Source: Nocardia ninae NBRC 108245 (GTDB taxonomy: Bacteria > Actinomycetota > Actinomycetes > Mycobacteriales > Mycobacteriaceae). Taken from it: a stretch of 64,000 bases of DNA. Shown here piece by piece: positions 34,897 through 43,574 of this stretch (position 1 is its first letter; each line of letters starts with the position of its first letter). The notes beneath the pieces were generated by a model. That model was not told where the DNA came from. It saw only the letters and a list, made by a program, of their open reading frames with translations, and did not search any database. Location: positions 1 to 64,000 of the forward strand of contig NZ_BJXA01000025.1 of assembly GCF_007990755.1 (NCBI RefSeq). The letters run 5' to 3'. The translations under genes were made by a program, and so were the position numbers.

Positions 34897-35404
34897 GATC
34901 GGGCACCTCCGCGGCGACGGCCAGCGCCCGGGCGACCGGCCGCCATCGCTCGCTGTAGGCCTCGATCACGCCGTCCTCGAGGAAGGTCCGGTCCGACAGG
35001 TACAGCCCGGGCAGCGCGGCGGTGGCGCCGAGTTCGACGAGCACGGGCTTGAGCAGCAGATCCGGTGCCAGCGCGTGGGCGGGACCGGCTCCGAGCATCA
35101 CCGGAACGGCCAGGACACCCGCCAGCCCGGTGCCGCCGTCGAACTGCTCGAGGAACAGTTTCAACAGGCCGGTGTAGGTGGCTTTGAACGTCGGGCTCGC
35201 GAAGACGACCAGCTCCGAATCGGCGACCGTACGGACCGCCGCCGCGACGCCCGGATCACCCCAGCCGAGCAGGGCCGCGCCGAAATCGACCAGGTCGACC
35301 ACCGCGGGCTCCGAGTCGGGACGCAGCCCCTTCGCGACCAGCGTGGCGGCCGTCAGAGTGCGCGAGGCTGGCTTCGGATTGCCGACTACGACCGTCACTG
35401 TCAC
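34889..35404 (-). CDS. NADPH-dependent FMN reductase, SsuE/MsuE type
   Basis: A 171-residue flavodoxin-fold reductase. The flavin phosphate loop begins VVVGNPKPASRTLTAA, and the second loop is VVFASPTFKATYTGLLKLFL, typical of SsuE/MsuE that make FMNH2 for alkanesulfonate or methanesulfonate monooxygenases. GTG 35404 has an AAGGA site seven bases upstream; an in-frame GTG seven codons earlier lacks one. It follows the SfnB-like gene by 45 bases in what is likely one operon. Confidence 0.85.
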   Translation of the reverse strand: MTVTVVVGNPKPASRTLTAATLVAKGLRPDSEPAVVDLVDFGAALLGWGDPGVAAAVRTVADSELVVFASPTFKATYTGLLKLFLEQFDGGTGLAGVLAVPVMLGAGPAHALAPDLLLKPVLVELGATAALPGLYLSDRTFLEDGVIEAYSERWRPVARALAVAAEVPDHA

Positions 35405-35449
35405 TTTCGTATCCTTTTCGATCACGTGCTGGTTCGACCGGCTAGCCGG

Positions 35450-36796
35450 TCAGATCACGCCGTGCAACGGTGGCGCGGTACCGTGCAGCAGCGCACGGCC
35501 GAGGTGCTGGTACTTCCAGCGGATCGGATCGTGCAGGGTGTGCGTGCGCGCGTTGCGCCAGAAGTGGTGCAGATTGAGATCGGTAGCGGCACTTCGGGTT
35601 CCCCCCACTTCGAACAGCGCGCTCGACACCTCGTTGGCCGCGCGATCGGCCAGCACCTTCGCTGCGGCAACCGCCAGCGAGGCGCGAGCGGCGCCCTCCT
35701 CTTGCTCGATATCTACCACTGTGCCACTCGATCCGACGCCGTCAATCCCCCCATCGGGTGGTAGTGCACGGCGCTGCGCGGTGGCCGCGTCGACAGCCTT
35801 GCCCGCAGCGGCGAGGGTTGCCTCGGCGGCGGTCACCACGACCGAAAGCTCACCGAAACGCTGGATCAGCAGCGGATCGTCGACGGCGTGGGCGACACCG
35901 GCCTCGAACCAGGGACGACTCGTGGTCCGCACGAATTCCGTTGCGGCCGTCAGCGCGCCACGAGCGATTCCCGCATCGATGGCGGCGTGCAGTAGTTGCG
36001 CGAACGCACCGTAGCCGGTGGGTGCCTGCACGGCGGCGGAGCGGCGGATGAGCTGGTCCCGCTCGACCAGCACCTCCTCGAACGACACCGTTCCGCTGCC
36101 GGTGGTGCGCTGGCCGATACCGTTCCAGTCGTCGATGATTCGCACGCCCGGCGTATCGGCCGGTAGGTAGGCGATGTACTCTCCCGGCTCCAGGCCGCTG
36201 CGCCCCTCGGGATCGTCGAGTTTGGTGAGCACCGCGAGCAGATTCGCGAAAAGCGAACCCGTGCAATAGAACTTGCGACCGTCGACCCGGAATCCGCTGC
36301 CCGCGGGCCGCAGCGTGGTGCTGATGTCGGCAATGGTGGCGCCGCCGCGCTCGGACTGCGCGTTGGCGATCCGTGCACCGTCGAGCACCTGCGCGAAGTA
36401 GCGCTGCCGCTGTGCCGCGGCACCGGCCAGCCGCACCAGATTCACGTAGACGAAGTGACTGTGCGGGATCTGCGCGATGTTCGGATCGGCGGTCGCGAGA
36501 ATCCGCACCACCTCCGCCACAGCGCTCGGCGGCAGGTCCGCGCCGCCGTACTCGGCGGGCACAGTGACGGCGAGCAGCCCGCTGGCCGCGAGCCGCTGCA
36601 CCTCCGGATGCGGCAGTATCCGGCCGCGGTCGCGCGCGGCGGCCCCGGAGGCGAAGTCCGCCGCGAGGTGTTCGGCGACCGAAAAGGCCTGCGCGGCCGA
36701 CGTTATGCGATCGGCCGCGAGAGCGACGCCCCCGATGTCCGCAGTGGCAGGTGACCACGCGGCAGTCCGGGAGCGCCGCCCATCGGAGACAGTCAT
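35450..36796 (-). CDS. sfnB: SfnB-family sulfur-acquisition flavoprotein (acyl-CoA dehydrogenase fold)
   Basis: A 448-residue acyl-CoA dehydrogenase-like flavoprotein of the SfnB/DszC group. Family features include SHFVYVNLVRLAG, SERGGATIADISTTLR, FYCTGSLFAN and AGIARGALTAATEF, and the C-terminal HHFWRNARTHTLHDP. Members act as FMNH2-dependent oxygenases or helper proteins in sulfone and sulfonate use; DszC is the best-studied relative. The start ATG 36796 overlaps the stop of sfnG by one base (TGATG). The family name is firm, but the substrate is not. Confidence 0.8.
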   Translation of the reverse strand: MTVSDGRRSRTAAWSPATADIGGVALAADRITSAAQAFSVAEHLAADFASGAAARDRGRILPHPEVQRLAASGLLAVTVPAEYGGADLPPSAVAEVVRILATADPNIAQIPHSHFVYVNLVRLAGAAAQRQRYFAQVLDGARIANAQSERGGATIADISTTLRPAGSGFRVDGRKFYCTGSLFANLLAVLTKLDDPEGRSGLEPGEYIAYLPADTPGVRIIDDWNGIGQRTTGSGTVSFEEVLVERDQLIRRSAAVQAPTGYGAFAQLLHAAIDAGIARGALTAATEFVRTTSRPWFEAGVAHAVDDPLLIQRFGELSVVVTAAEATLAAAGKAVDAATAQRRALPPDGGIDGVGSSGTVVDIEQEEGAARASLAVAAAKVLADRAANEVSSALFEVGGTRSAATDLNLHHFWRNARTHTLHDPIRWKYQHLGRALLHGTAPPLHGVI

Positions 36797-37911
36797 CAGC
36801 CCACCGCCGCGACCGGACGCCGCGCGGCCTCCAGTTCGCGAACCAGCGGAAGGACTTTCGCGCCGAAGTACTCGACCTCCTCCTGGAAGTGCAGGAAGCC
36901 ACCCAGGATCAGGTCGACACCGAGCTCGCGGTAGGCGACGATCCGCTCGGCTACCTGCTCCGGCGTGCCGATCAGCTTCGTGCGGAAGCCGTCGTTGTAC
37001 TGCACGAGGTCCTCGAAGGAGGAGTCGGCCCACATGCCCTTGCCGTCCTTGGTGGACGCGCCCGCCTGCTGCACCGCGTCCCGGAAGCCTTGCACCGCAG
37101 GCTCGTTCGCCTTCTCGATGATCTCGCGCAGCGTGTCCTGCGCCTCCTTCTCGGTGTCGCGGGCGATGATGAAGCCGTTGAGGCCGAACTTCACTTCCCG
37201 GTTGTTGGCCCGCGCGATGCCACGCAGGTCGTCGAGCTGCTCGGTGACGCCGTCGAAGTCCTTGCCGTTGGAGAAGTACCAGTCGGCGTAGCGGCCACCG
37301 TTGCGGCGAGCCGCGGTCGAGTTACCGCCCTGGAACAGTTCGGGATTCGGCCGCTCGGGGGTGTTGAGCGGCTTCGGCTTCAGCGTGAAGTCGCGGATCC
37401 GGTAGAAGTCGCCGCCGTAGTTCACGTTGTCCTCGGTCCAGATCTTGCGGATCACCTCGAGGAATTCGGCGCTGCGCCGGTACCTTTCGTCGTGCTCGAG
37501 CCAGGGCTCGCCGAGTGCGGTGAATTCACCGGCGAACCAACCGGATACGACATTGATGGCGAAGCGGCCGTTGGAGAGATGGTCGGCGGTGGCACCGAAC
37601 TTCGCGAGTACCGCCGGATGCCAGAGGCCGGGGTGGATGGCCGCGATGACCTTCAGCCGCTCGGTCGCGCCGAGCAGCGCCAGGCTGAACGAGGTCGACT
37701 CGTGCTGGAACTCCGCGCCGTAGGAGGCGGTGTAGCGCACCTGCGACAGCGCGTAGTCGAAACCGTTGTTCTCGGCGGTCTGGGCCAGCTTCTTGTTGTA
37801 TTCGAAGTCCCAGCCGGTGCGCTGTTCGATGTCGCTGGTGACCAGTCCCCCGCTGACATTGGGCACCCAGTAGGCGAATTTGATCTGTTCGGCGATCTGC
37901 TCCGTGGTCAT
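36796..37911 (-). CDS. sfnG: Dimethylsulfone monooxygenase SfnG-like
   Basis: A 371-residue luciferase-like FMNH2-dependent monooxygenase close to SfnG, which cleaves dimethylsulfone to methanesulfinate and formaldehyde. Recognisable segments are FAYWVPNVSGGLVTSDIEQ, the conserved NVVSGWF motif, GEPWLEHDERYRR, and the C-terminal LGGFLHFQEEVEYFG. ATG 37911 has a GGAG site six bases upstream. It is the first gene of the run sfnG-sfnB-FMN reductase-flavin reductase and would require their reduced flavin. About 120 bases separate it from the StyA-like gene. Confidence 0.87.
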   Translation of the reverse strand: MTTEQIAEQIKFAYWVPNVSGGLVTSDIEQRTGWDFEYNKKLAQTAENNGFDYALSQVRYTASYGAEFQHESTSFSLALLGATERLKVIAAIHPGLWHPAVLAKFGATADHLSNGRFAINVVSGWFAGEFTALGEPWLEHDERYRRSAEFLEVIRKIWTEDNVNYGGDFYRIRDFTLKPKPLNTPERPNPELFQGGNSTAARRNGGRYADWYFSNGKDFDGVTEQLDDLRGIARANNREVKFGLNGFIIARDTEKEAQDTLREIIEKANEPAVQGFRDAVQQAGASTKDGKGMWADSSFEDLVQYNDGFRTKLIGTPEQVAERIVAYRELGVDLILGGFLHFQEEVEYFGAKVLPLVRELEAARRPVAAVG

Positions 37912-38029
37912 AGCTGCTCCAGGGGGTCGGGGGGTAGCCGTCGAGCTCCTCCCACTCCAGCATCGCGACCCGACCGGCACGAGGGTTTGAATCTGTGCGA
38001 TCGGATCGCGGTGCTGGGTGCGTGGGGTC

Positions 38030-39415
38030 TCAGGCGTTGGTGAGGGCGTCGGCGAAGGTGGACCTGGCGAACTTGCCTGCCGGTGCGAAGCGCCCGAGCA
38101 GGGCCGTCGCGTCCTCGCCGGTGACGCGGGTGATGAACGCGTTGGCCGCGTCGAGCGAGTCGATCTCGAGGAACGGCTGCGGGTGATGCAGCAGGCCGAC
38201 GAGCGCGGTGGCGAACTTCGGGTGGACGGCGGCCGCCGCGAACAGCTGGTTGCCGATCTCGGCGAGCTCCGGATCACTCAGGAACAGTCGGGTGACCTTG
38301 TTGGCGGCATCGCCGCGCACGGCGAGGAACGTCGCGTACTGCTCGGCGATCCAGGCTTCGTCGAACGGGCCGTCGTGCACCGCGGCGGCCGCGACCAGCC
38401 GCTGCGCCTGGATGAGCCCGCTCTGCGCACCCTGGCCCGCGACCGGGTCGTACGCGGCCGAGGTGTCACCGAGCGAGGCCACCACGTGGCCGCCCGCGGT
38501 GTGCCCGACGCCGGCCCGGACCACCGGCCGCACCGCCCCTTTCAGCCAGGAATGCGGGTCCTCGGCGATCACCTGGGTGGCCAGCACCTCGGGCAGATCC
38601 CAATCGATGAAGTCCCGGTAGATATCCTGCACGATCCGGTGCGCGGTTTCGGCGGAATCCGCTGCGGCGAAACGGGTTTCCCATTCGCTGCCCGGCCTGG
38701 CCCAGCCGAGGAACGCCCAGCTCGGGCCCGCGTCCTTGTGCAGGTAAGGGCCCCACCAGGCTTCGCCCTGATCGGCCAGGATGGAGAAGCCGCTGTGCGC
38801 GCCGCCCGCCGGGCTTCGGTGCGCGAAAACATCCTTGCCGTAGCCGATTCCGGTCACGGTGACGGTCAGTAGCGAACGCTGCGGTGCGTCGTAAGGGGTT
38901 CGGGTCTGGTCGATCGGGAACAGGTCGGACAGTCCGCCGCGGCCGGTGGCGACGAGGGTGAGGGCGTTGGCCGCGGCGATCGTGTCGAGGGTTTCCGGGG
39001 TCACCTGCTCGACGACGAAACGGCCGCCGCGTTCCTGGAAGGCGGTCAGTCGCTCGTCGGCCTTCAACCGGGTGTCGACGGCGATGCCGACATAACCGTC
39101 GAAATTGCCGTCGAATTGGATCAGTTCGGCGCCGCCCGGTCCGGCGAGGCGGACACTGAGCCCGGTGTGCCGCGGCGCCCGGCCGGTGTAGGTGTCCAGC
39201 CCGAGGGCGGATTCGGACTGCTGGGCCACCCCGAATTGGAGCGCGGTGCCGGTGGCGGGGACGTCGTCGCGCAGGCTGCGCTGATCGCGGTCGCTGTAGA
39301 GGGTGACGTCGAATCCGGCGTCGAGCAAGCCCAGTGCCGCAGTGACGCCGGTTTGGCCGGCACCGATTACCGCGGCCGAACGGGTGGAACGGGGAACGGA
39401 ATTCTGCGTTGTCAT
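38030..39415 (-). CDS. FAD monooxygenase, styrene/indole monooxygenase (StyA) type
   Basis: A 461-residue FAD-dependent oxygenase. The N-terminal dinucleotide fold is AAVIGAGQTGVTAALGLLDAG; later come LGDTSAAYDPVAGQGAQSGL, matching the ribityl-binding GD motif of StyA-like enzymes. These oxidise styrene, indole or thioethers with FADH2 supplied by a separate reductase, which the two reductases downstream could provide. Placement inside a sulfur enzyme island makes a thioether or sulfide substrate plausible (inference). It is divergent from the methionine sulfoxide reductase gene. Confidence 0.8.
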   Translation of the reverse strand: MTTQNSVPRSTRSAAVIGAGQTGVTAALGLLDAGFDVTLYSDRDQRSLRDDVPATGTALQFGVAQQSESALGLDTYTGRAPRHTGLSVRLAGPGGAELIQFDGNFDGYVGIAVDTRLKADERLTAFQERGGRFVVEQVTPETLDTIAAANALTLVATGRGGLSDLFPIDQTRTPYDAPQRSLLTVTVTGIGYGKDVFAHRSPAGGAHSGFSILADQGEAWWGPYLHKDAGPSWAFLGWARPGSEWETRFAAADSAETAHRIVQDIYRDFIDWDLPEVLATQVIAEDPHSWLKGAVRPVVRAGVGHTAGGHVVASLGDTSAAYDPVAGQGAQSGLIQAQRLVAAAAVHDGPFDEAWIAEQYATFLAVRGDAANKVTRLFLSDPELAEIGNQLFAAAAVHPKFATALVGLLHHPQPFLEIDSLDAANAFITRVTGEDATALLGRFAPAGKFARSTFADALTNA

Positions 39416-39499
39416 GTTCGGATCATCCGGGTGCGCCGTGCCCCTCGTGAGTGTTGCGATCAGCGAGAATCAATGAGCAGACAGGAGTTTTGCCTGGCG

Positions 39500-39505
39500 T
39501 ACCAT
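39500..39505 (+). promoter_or_regulatory. -10 box TACCAT of msrC
   Basis: Seven bases separate the box from ATG 39513, and no Shine-Dalgarno sequence is present. Confidence 0.45.
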
Positions 39506-39512
39506 TCGGGCC

Positions 39513-40001
39513 ATGTCGTTCACCGTTGCCGACCTGACCGGAGACCGCACCGAGCAGTACCGCCAGCTCGCCGCGCAGGCCGAAGCGCTGGTGGCGGGCG
39601 AGCACGACCGTGTCGCCAACGCCGCCAATCTCGCGTCGCTGGTATTCCACACACTGCCTGAACTGAATTGGGTCGGGTTCTATTTCTACGACGGAAATGA
39701 ACTCGTCGTCGGACCGTTCCAGGGCAAACCCGCGTGCGTGCGCATCCCTATCGGGAAAGGCGTCTGCGGTACCGCGGCACAGTCCAGGGAAACGCAACTC
39801 GTGCCGGATGTACACGTGTTCCCTGGGCATATCGCCTGCGATGCCGAGACGCGGTCGGAAGTCGTTATTCCCCTGGTGCACAACGGCGAACTCATCGGGG
39901 TGTTCGACCTCGACAGTCCGGAGCCGGAGCGGTTCGATGACATCGACCAGCACGGACTGGAATCCATTGCGCAGGCGTTTATCGATTCCCTCTCGTCGTA
40001 G
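39513..40001 (+). CDS. msrC: Free methionine-R-sulfoxide reductase (GAF domain)
   Basis: A 162-residue single-GAF-domain enzyme that reduces free methionine-R-sulfoxide. Three cysteines, Cys75, Cys85 and Cys109 (PACVRIP, KGVCGTA, HIACDAE), have the same 10 and 24 residue spacing as the catalytic cysteines 84, 94 and 118 of the E. coli enzyme. Conserved NWVGFYFYD and DLDSPEPERFD complete the signature. It lies on the plus strand between two minus-strand groups of sulfur enzymes. It probably repairs or recovers methionine in the same physiological setting. Confidence 0.9.
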   Translation: MSFTVADLTGDRTEQYRQLAAQAEALVAGEHDRVANAANLASLVFHTLPELNWVGFYFYDGNELVVGPFQGKPACVRIPIGKGVCGTAAQSRETQLVPDVHVFPGHIACDAETRSEVVIPLVHNGELIGVFDLDSPEPERFDDIDQHGLESIAQAFIDSLSS

Positions 40002-40045
40002 TTGTCCGCCCGGCGAACACCTTTGTGCTCGCCGGGCGCGAACGT

Positions 40046-41482
40046 TTACGAACTCGGCGCGGCGACAGCCACCCCTGGGCGTGCGACTTCGTCGGTTAGC
40101 ACGGTGGAGCCCGGTGCGCCCACCCGGTAACGGGCCCCGCGATGCTCGTCCGGCAGCCGGTCGCCCGCTTCGAACAACGCGTTGCGCAGGGTGCCCGGGA
40201 TGTACTCGGTGGTGTACGCGCCGCGTTCGGTGAGCACCGGAACAACATGGCGGACAACGTCTTCGAAGGACCCCGGTGTGATGGCGTAGGCCAGATTGAA
40301 GCCGTCGAGATCGGTGTCCTCGACCCACTCCTGGAGGCGGTCCGCGACCGTGGCACCGGAACCGACGAACACCGGCCCCATACCGCCGATGCCCGCCCAC
40401 CGTCCGATATCGCGCACCGTCCACTCGCGACCGTCGTCGTCGAACTCCTGGAAGGCGGCGACGGCGGACTGGATGGCGTTGCTCTGCACCTGGCCGATGG
40501 GATCGTCGAGGTCATAACCGGACAGATCGATGCCCATCCAGCCGGACATGAAGACGAGGCCACCCTCGATGCTGGCGTAGGACAGGTATTCCTCGTGCTT
40601 GCGCTGTGCCGCCTCGTCGGTGGCGTCGGTGATGATCGTCGCCAGCGCGTAGATCCGGGCCGAGTACGGATCACGGCCCGCCTCTCGCAGCGCCGCGCGG
40701 ATTCGGGAAACAGTCTGTGCGAGCAGTCGTTTCGACGGTGCGGCGATGAAGATGGCCTCGGCGTTCTCCGCGGCGAACCGCACGCCGCGCGTCGAGGCAC
40801 CCGCCTGATAGATCACCGGCGTGCGCTGCGGTGACGGCTCCGAGAGGTGGATGCCCGGCACGGTGAAGTGCTTGCCCTGATGGCCGATGTGGTGCACCTT
40901 CGCCGGATCGACGTAGACGCCCTGCGCGGCGTCGCGAACCACCGCGTCGTCCTCCCACGATCCTTCCCACAGCTTGTACAGCACCTCCAGGTATTCGTCG
41001 GCCTGGTTGTAGCGCTCGTCGTGGTCGAGTTGATCGGCGGCGCCGAAATTCCTTGCCGCCGAGGGCAAGTAGCCGGTGACCACGTTCCAGCCGATGCGTC
41101 CGTTGGTCAGGTGGTCGAGGGTGGACAGTCGGCGGGCGAAGGGGAAGGGATGCTCGAAGCCGGTGCCGGTGGTGATGCCGAACCCGAGGTGCTCGGTGAC
41201 CGCGGCCATGGCGGAGACCAGTAGCAGTGGGTCGGCGACCGGGATCTGCGCGCCCTGCCGCAGCGCCGCGATGTCGTTGCCGCCGTACACGTCGTACGTG
41301 CCGAGGACATCGGCGATGAAGATGCCGTCGAAGCGGCCCCGCTCCAGGAGCTGCGCCAGGTCGGTCCAGTAGCTCAGTTCCTTGTATCGGTGCGACTGGT
41401 CGTCCGGATGCCGCCACAGGCCGGGTGATTGGTGGGCTACGCAGTTCATGTCGAAGGCGTTGAAGCGAATTCGGCGGGTCAC
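40046..41482 (-). CDS. NtaA/SnaA/DszA-family FMN-dependent monooxygenase
   Basis: A 478-residue luciferase-like monooxygenase of the NtaA/SnaA/DszA/DmoA subfamily. Signatures include RIRFNAFDMNCVAHQSPGLW, FDGIFIADVLGTYDVYGG, GRIGWNVVTGYLPSAARNFG and the YQAGASTRGVRFAAENAEAIF flavin segment. DszA opens dibenzothiophene sulfone and DmoA oxidises dimethylsulfide; the substrate here is unknown. GTG 41482 overlaps the stop of the upstream DszC-like gene by four bases (GTGA), so the two are coupled as in dszABC-like sets. Confidence 0.87.
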   Translation of the reverse strand: MTRRIRFNAFDMNCVAHQSPGLWRHPDDQSHRYKELSYWTDLAQLLERGRFDGIFIADVLGTYDVYGGNDIAALRQGAQIPVADPLLLVSAMAAVTEHLGFGITTGTGFEHPFPFARRLSTLDHLTNGRIGWNVVTGYLPSAARNFGAADQLDHDERYNQADEYLEVLYKLWEGSWEDDAVVRDAAQGVYVDPAKVHHIGHQGKHFTVPGIHLSEPSPQRTPVIYQAGASTRGVRFAAENAEAIFIAAPSKRLLAQTVSRIRAALREAGRDPYSARIYALATIITDATDEAAQRKHEEYLSYASIEGGLVFMSGWMGIDLSGYDLDDPIGQVQSNAIQSAVAAFQEFDDDGREWTVRDIGRWAGIGGMGPVFVGSGATVADRLQEWVEDTDLDGFNLAYAITPGSFEDVVRHVVPVLTERGAYTTEYIPGTLRNALFEAGDRLPDEHRGARYRVGAPGSTVLTDEVARPGVAVAAPSS

Positions 41483-42699
41483 TGCGCCGCTCCCGTCGCG
41501 GGCTTGTGTTCGCCCGCGCTCCAGGCGAACGGCAGGTCGGTGCCGTTCAGCAGGTAATCGCCTACTGCCCTCGCCTTTTGGATCGCCGGATTGTGCACCG
41601 AGATGGTGCGCGCGTTGCGCCAGTGCCGGTCCAGCCGCTGCCGCTCCGAGACCACCGAGGCACCGCCGACTTCGAAGAGCAAGGTGGTGGCGGGCAATAC
41701 CAGATCGATCACCGCGAGCTGGGCCTGCGCGGCGGCGAGTTCGGCTGCCACCAAAGACTTCTCGTCCTGCGCGCCACTGGCGAGCACCTCGTCGAGGACG
41801 TCGGCTACGGCGAGCACACTTGCCTTGGCGGCGAACGCGGCGGCCGACAGGCGTCCGATCACCTGCTGCACCAGGGGATCCTGGCGCGGAATGCCCGCAG
41901 CGGAGTGCGAGTAGCTGCGGGTGCGGCCCGCCACCCACTCCCTGGCATCCAGCTCGGCGCGCTGTGCGATACCGGCGAGCACCGCGAGCTGGACCAGCTG
42001 TAGATAGGAGGTCGCGTAGGTCGGGCCGGGAGCGCCGTAGCCGGGGCCGAGGATGCGGTCCTCGGCCACCACGACATCGGTGAACTCCGTGGTGCCGCTG
42101 GCGGTAAGCCGCTGCCCGAAGCCATCCCAGTCGTCGTGCTGCCGCACGCCGTCGGCGTTGGCGTCGACAAGCACACCCACCCGCTCACCGTCGCGATCCG
42201 CTGCGACCAGGATGTAGTCCGCGTACAGGGAGCCGGTGCTGTAGTACTTCACGCCGTTGAGCAACCAACGGTCGCCGTCCCTGGTCAACCGGGTGCGGTA
42301 GCGGTCGACCGCGCCGACCCCCGGCTCGGTGATGGCATTGCCGACCAGCGTGCTCGTCGCCGTCCGCAGCCACTGCTCGCGGCCGGGTCCCGGCTCGGCG
42401 AGCAGATGATCCTCGACGAAGGAGAAGTGCACGCGCAGCGCCTGCGGCAGGTTCGATTCGGCCGCGGCCAGCTCGATCAGCAGCCGGAACAGCTGCCGCA
42501 CGCTGACGCCGTACCCGCCGAACTCCACCGGCACTCGCAGCGCCCCGAACTTCGCCTCGCGCAGCCAGCCGACCTCCTCGAACGGCAGCCGACGATCGAT
42601 CTCCCGCGCCACCGCGCCCTGCGCTATGCGCTCGAAGATCGGTCCGAAGACCGCATCCAGTTCGGAATCTGTGGCGGATTTGGCCTCGATGGATGTCAT
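41479..42699 (-). CDS. DszC-like flavin monooxygenase (acyl-CoA dehydrogenase fold)
   Basis: A 406-residue acyl-CoA dehydrogenase-fold protein of the DszC/SfnB monooxygenase group. Segments such as GNAITEPGVGAVDRY, VKYYSTGSLYADYILV and RLDRHWRNARTISVHNP match DszC-type proteins more than dehydrogenases, and the YEG catalytic Glu motif is absent. It is the first gene of a two-gene operon with the DszA-like gene. ATG 42699 has only a weak GGGG upstream. A longer in-frame extension encodes no family sequence. Confidence 0.8.
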   Translation of the reverse strand: MTSIEAKSATDSELDAVFGPIFERIAQGAVAREIDRRLPFEEVGWLREAKFGALRVPVEFGGYGVSVRQLFRLLIELAAAESNLPQALRVHFSFVEDHLLAEPGPGREQWLRTATSTLVGNAITEPGVGAVDRYRTRLTRDGDRWLLNGVKYYSTGSLYADYILVAADRDGERVGVLVDANADGVRQHDDWDGFGQRLTASGTTEFTDVVVAEDRILGPGYGAPGPTYATSYLQLVQLAVLAGIAQRAELDAREWVAGRTRSYSHSAAGIPRQDPLVQQVIGRLSAAAFAAKASVLAVADVLDEVLASGAQDEKSLVAAELAAAQAQLAVIDLVLPATTLLFEVGGASVVSERQRLDRHWRNARTISVHNPAIQKARAVGDYLLNGTDLPFAWSAGEHKPATGAAQ

Positions 42700-42792
42700 C
42701 ACCCCACGATGGCGCAGCAAGGAGGCGGGCTCACGGGTTGCACGCACCACGATCCGAAATGGCGGACCGCGGTAGTTGTCGGTGCGGCTCGC

Positions 42793-42798
42793 TACAGT
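42793..42798 (+). promoter_or_regulatory. -10 box TACAGT of the DUF1905 gene
   Basis: Six bases separate the box from GTG 42805, an exact -12 to -7 leaderless arrangement, and this fixes the start. Confidence 0.55.
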
Positions 42799-42804
42799 CG
42801 CGAC

Positions 42805-43107
42805 GTGGCTGGATCGCAATACTCGTTCATGGCAGAGGTGTGGGAACACGCAGGCCAGGGGTCCTGGCATTTCGTTTCGCTGCCCGCGGAGATCGCCGAC
42901 GAGATCGAGGAGCGGTACGCCCATCGGGCAGGCGGGTTCGGCTCGGTCCGCGTGCACGTCACCATCGGCGCCAGCCGCTGGTCGACCTCGCTGTTCCCGG
43001 ACAAGTCACGCGCCACCTACATACTGCCGGTGAAGAAGGCGGTCCGTAGCGCCGAGGATCTCGACGCCGGCTCGCGGGCGCAGATCGAATTGGTCGTCGC
43101 GATCTGA
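42805..43107 (+). CDS. DUF1905 domain protein
   Basis: A 100-residue single-domain protein matching DUF1905, with FMAEVWEHAGQGSWHFVSLP, GSVRVHVTIG, TSLFPDK and ILPVKKAVR. The function is unknown. The GTG start is set by the TACAGT box at leaderless distance; longer frames upstream overlap the divergent promoter region of the DszC-like gene. Confidence 0.82.
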   Translation: MAGSQYSFMAEVWEHAGQGSWHFVSLPAEIADEIEERYAHRAGGFGSVRVHVTIGASRWSTSLFPDKSRATYILPVKKAVRSAEDLDAGSRAQIELVVAI

Positions 43108-43113
43108 GGTGGT

Positions 43114-43449
43114 TCAGCGCGGCGCGGACATGCACTCGGAGGCGATCCGGGTCCGCGCGGTGCGGGCCTTCTCGGCGTCCTCCTTGTTCATGCCCAGAGT
43201 TTCCTGATCGGCGGCCTTCGTGTCGTACTCGTCGCTGATCAGGACGCGCAGGCCGTCCTGCGAGATGCCCTGTTCGACAAAGAGTTTCGCGGCGCAGTCG
43301 GCGAGCTGCTGGCTCTTGAGGCCCTTGGCCTGCAGGGACTTGGCGAGGTCCGCCTGCGTCACCGTCGGCGCTGCCGCCGCCTTGTCGTTGCCGCATGCCG
43401 CGAGCACCGGCAGCGCGATGAGCGCTGCGGCGATCAGGGAGATCCGCAC
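43114..43449 (-). CDS. Small lipoprotein of unknown function
   Basis: A 111-residue exported lipoprotein: signal sequence VRISLIAAALIALPVLAAC with lipobox VLAAC, then an acidic helical domain with two more cysteines (LADCAAKLF and SECMSAPR) that could form a disulphide. The start is GTG 43449. A TAGCAT box at 43514-43519 would begin transcription near 43507, inside the longer frame, which rules out the upstream start at 43512. It is convergent with DUF1905. No family is recognised. Confidence 0.7.
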   Translation of the reverse strand: MRISLIAAALIALPVLAACGNDKAAAAPTVTQADLAKSLQAKGLKSQQLADCAAKLFVEQGISQDGLRVLISDEYDTKAADQETLGMNKEDAEKARTARTRIASECMSAPR

Positions 43450-43574
43450 CTGAATCCCAATCTGTCGAAATGGCCACCGTCGTGGAATGGACGCCGCGGG
43501 GACGTCGGCCACGATGCTACCGATCGGGTCAGAACCCTACGTGCACAACGCGTTGCGGGACCATGTCCAAGCCC

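Noticed and set aside
36796-38277. Upstream extension of sfnG by about 120 codons
   Set aside because: The extension is Arg/Ser/Pro-rich and not like SfnG; ATG 37911 has a ribosome site and matches the family N-terminus.
42136-42804. Long N-terminal extension of the DUF1905 gene
   Set aside because: It overlaps the DszC-like gene on the other strand and the leaderless box at 42793 fixes a shorter protein.
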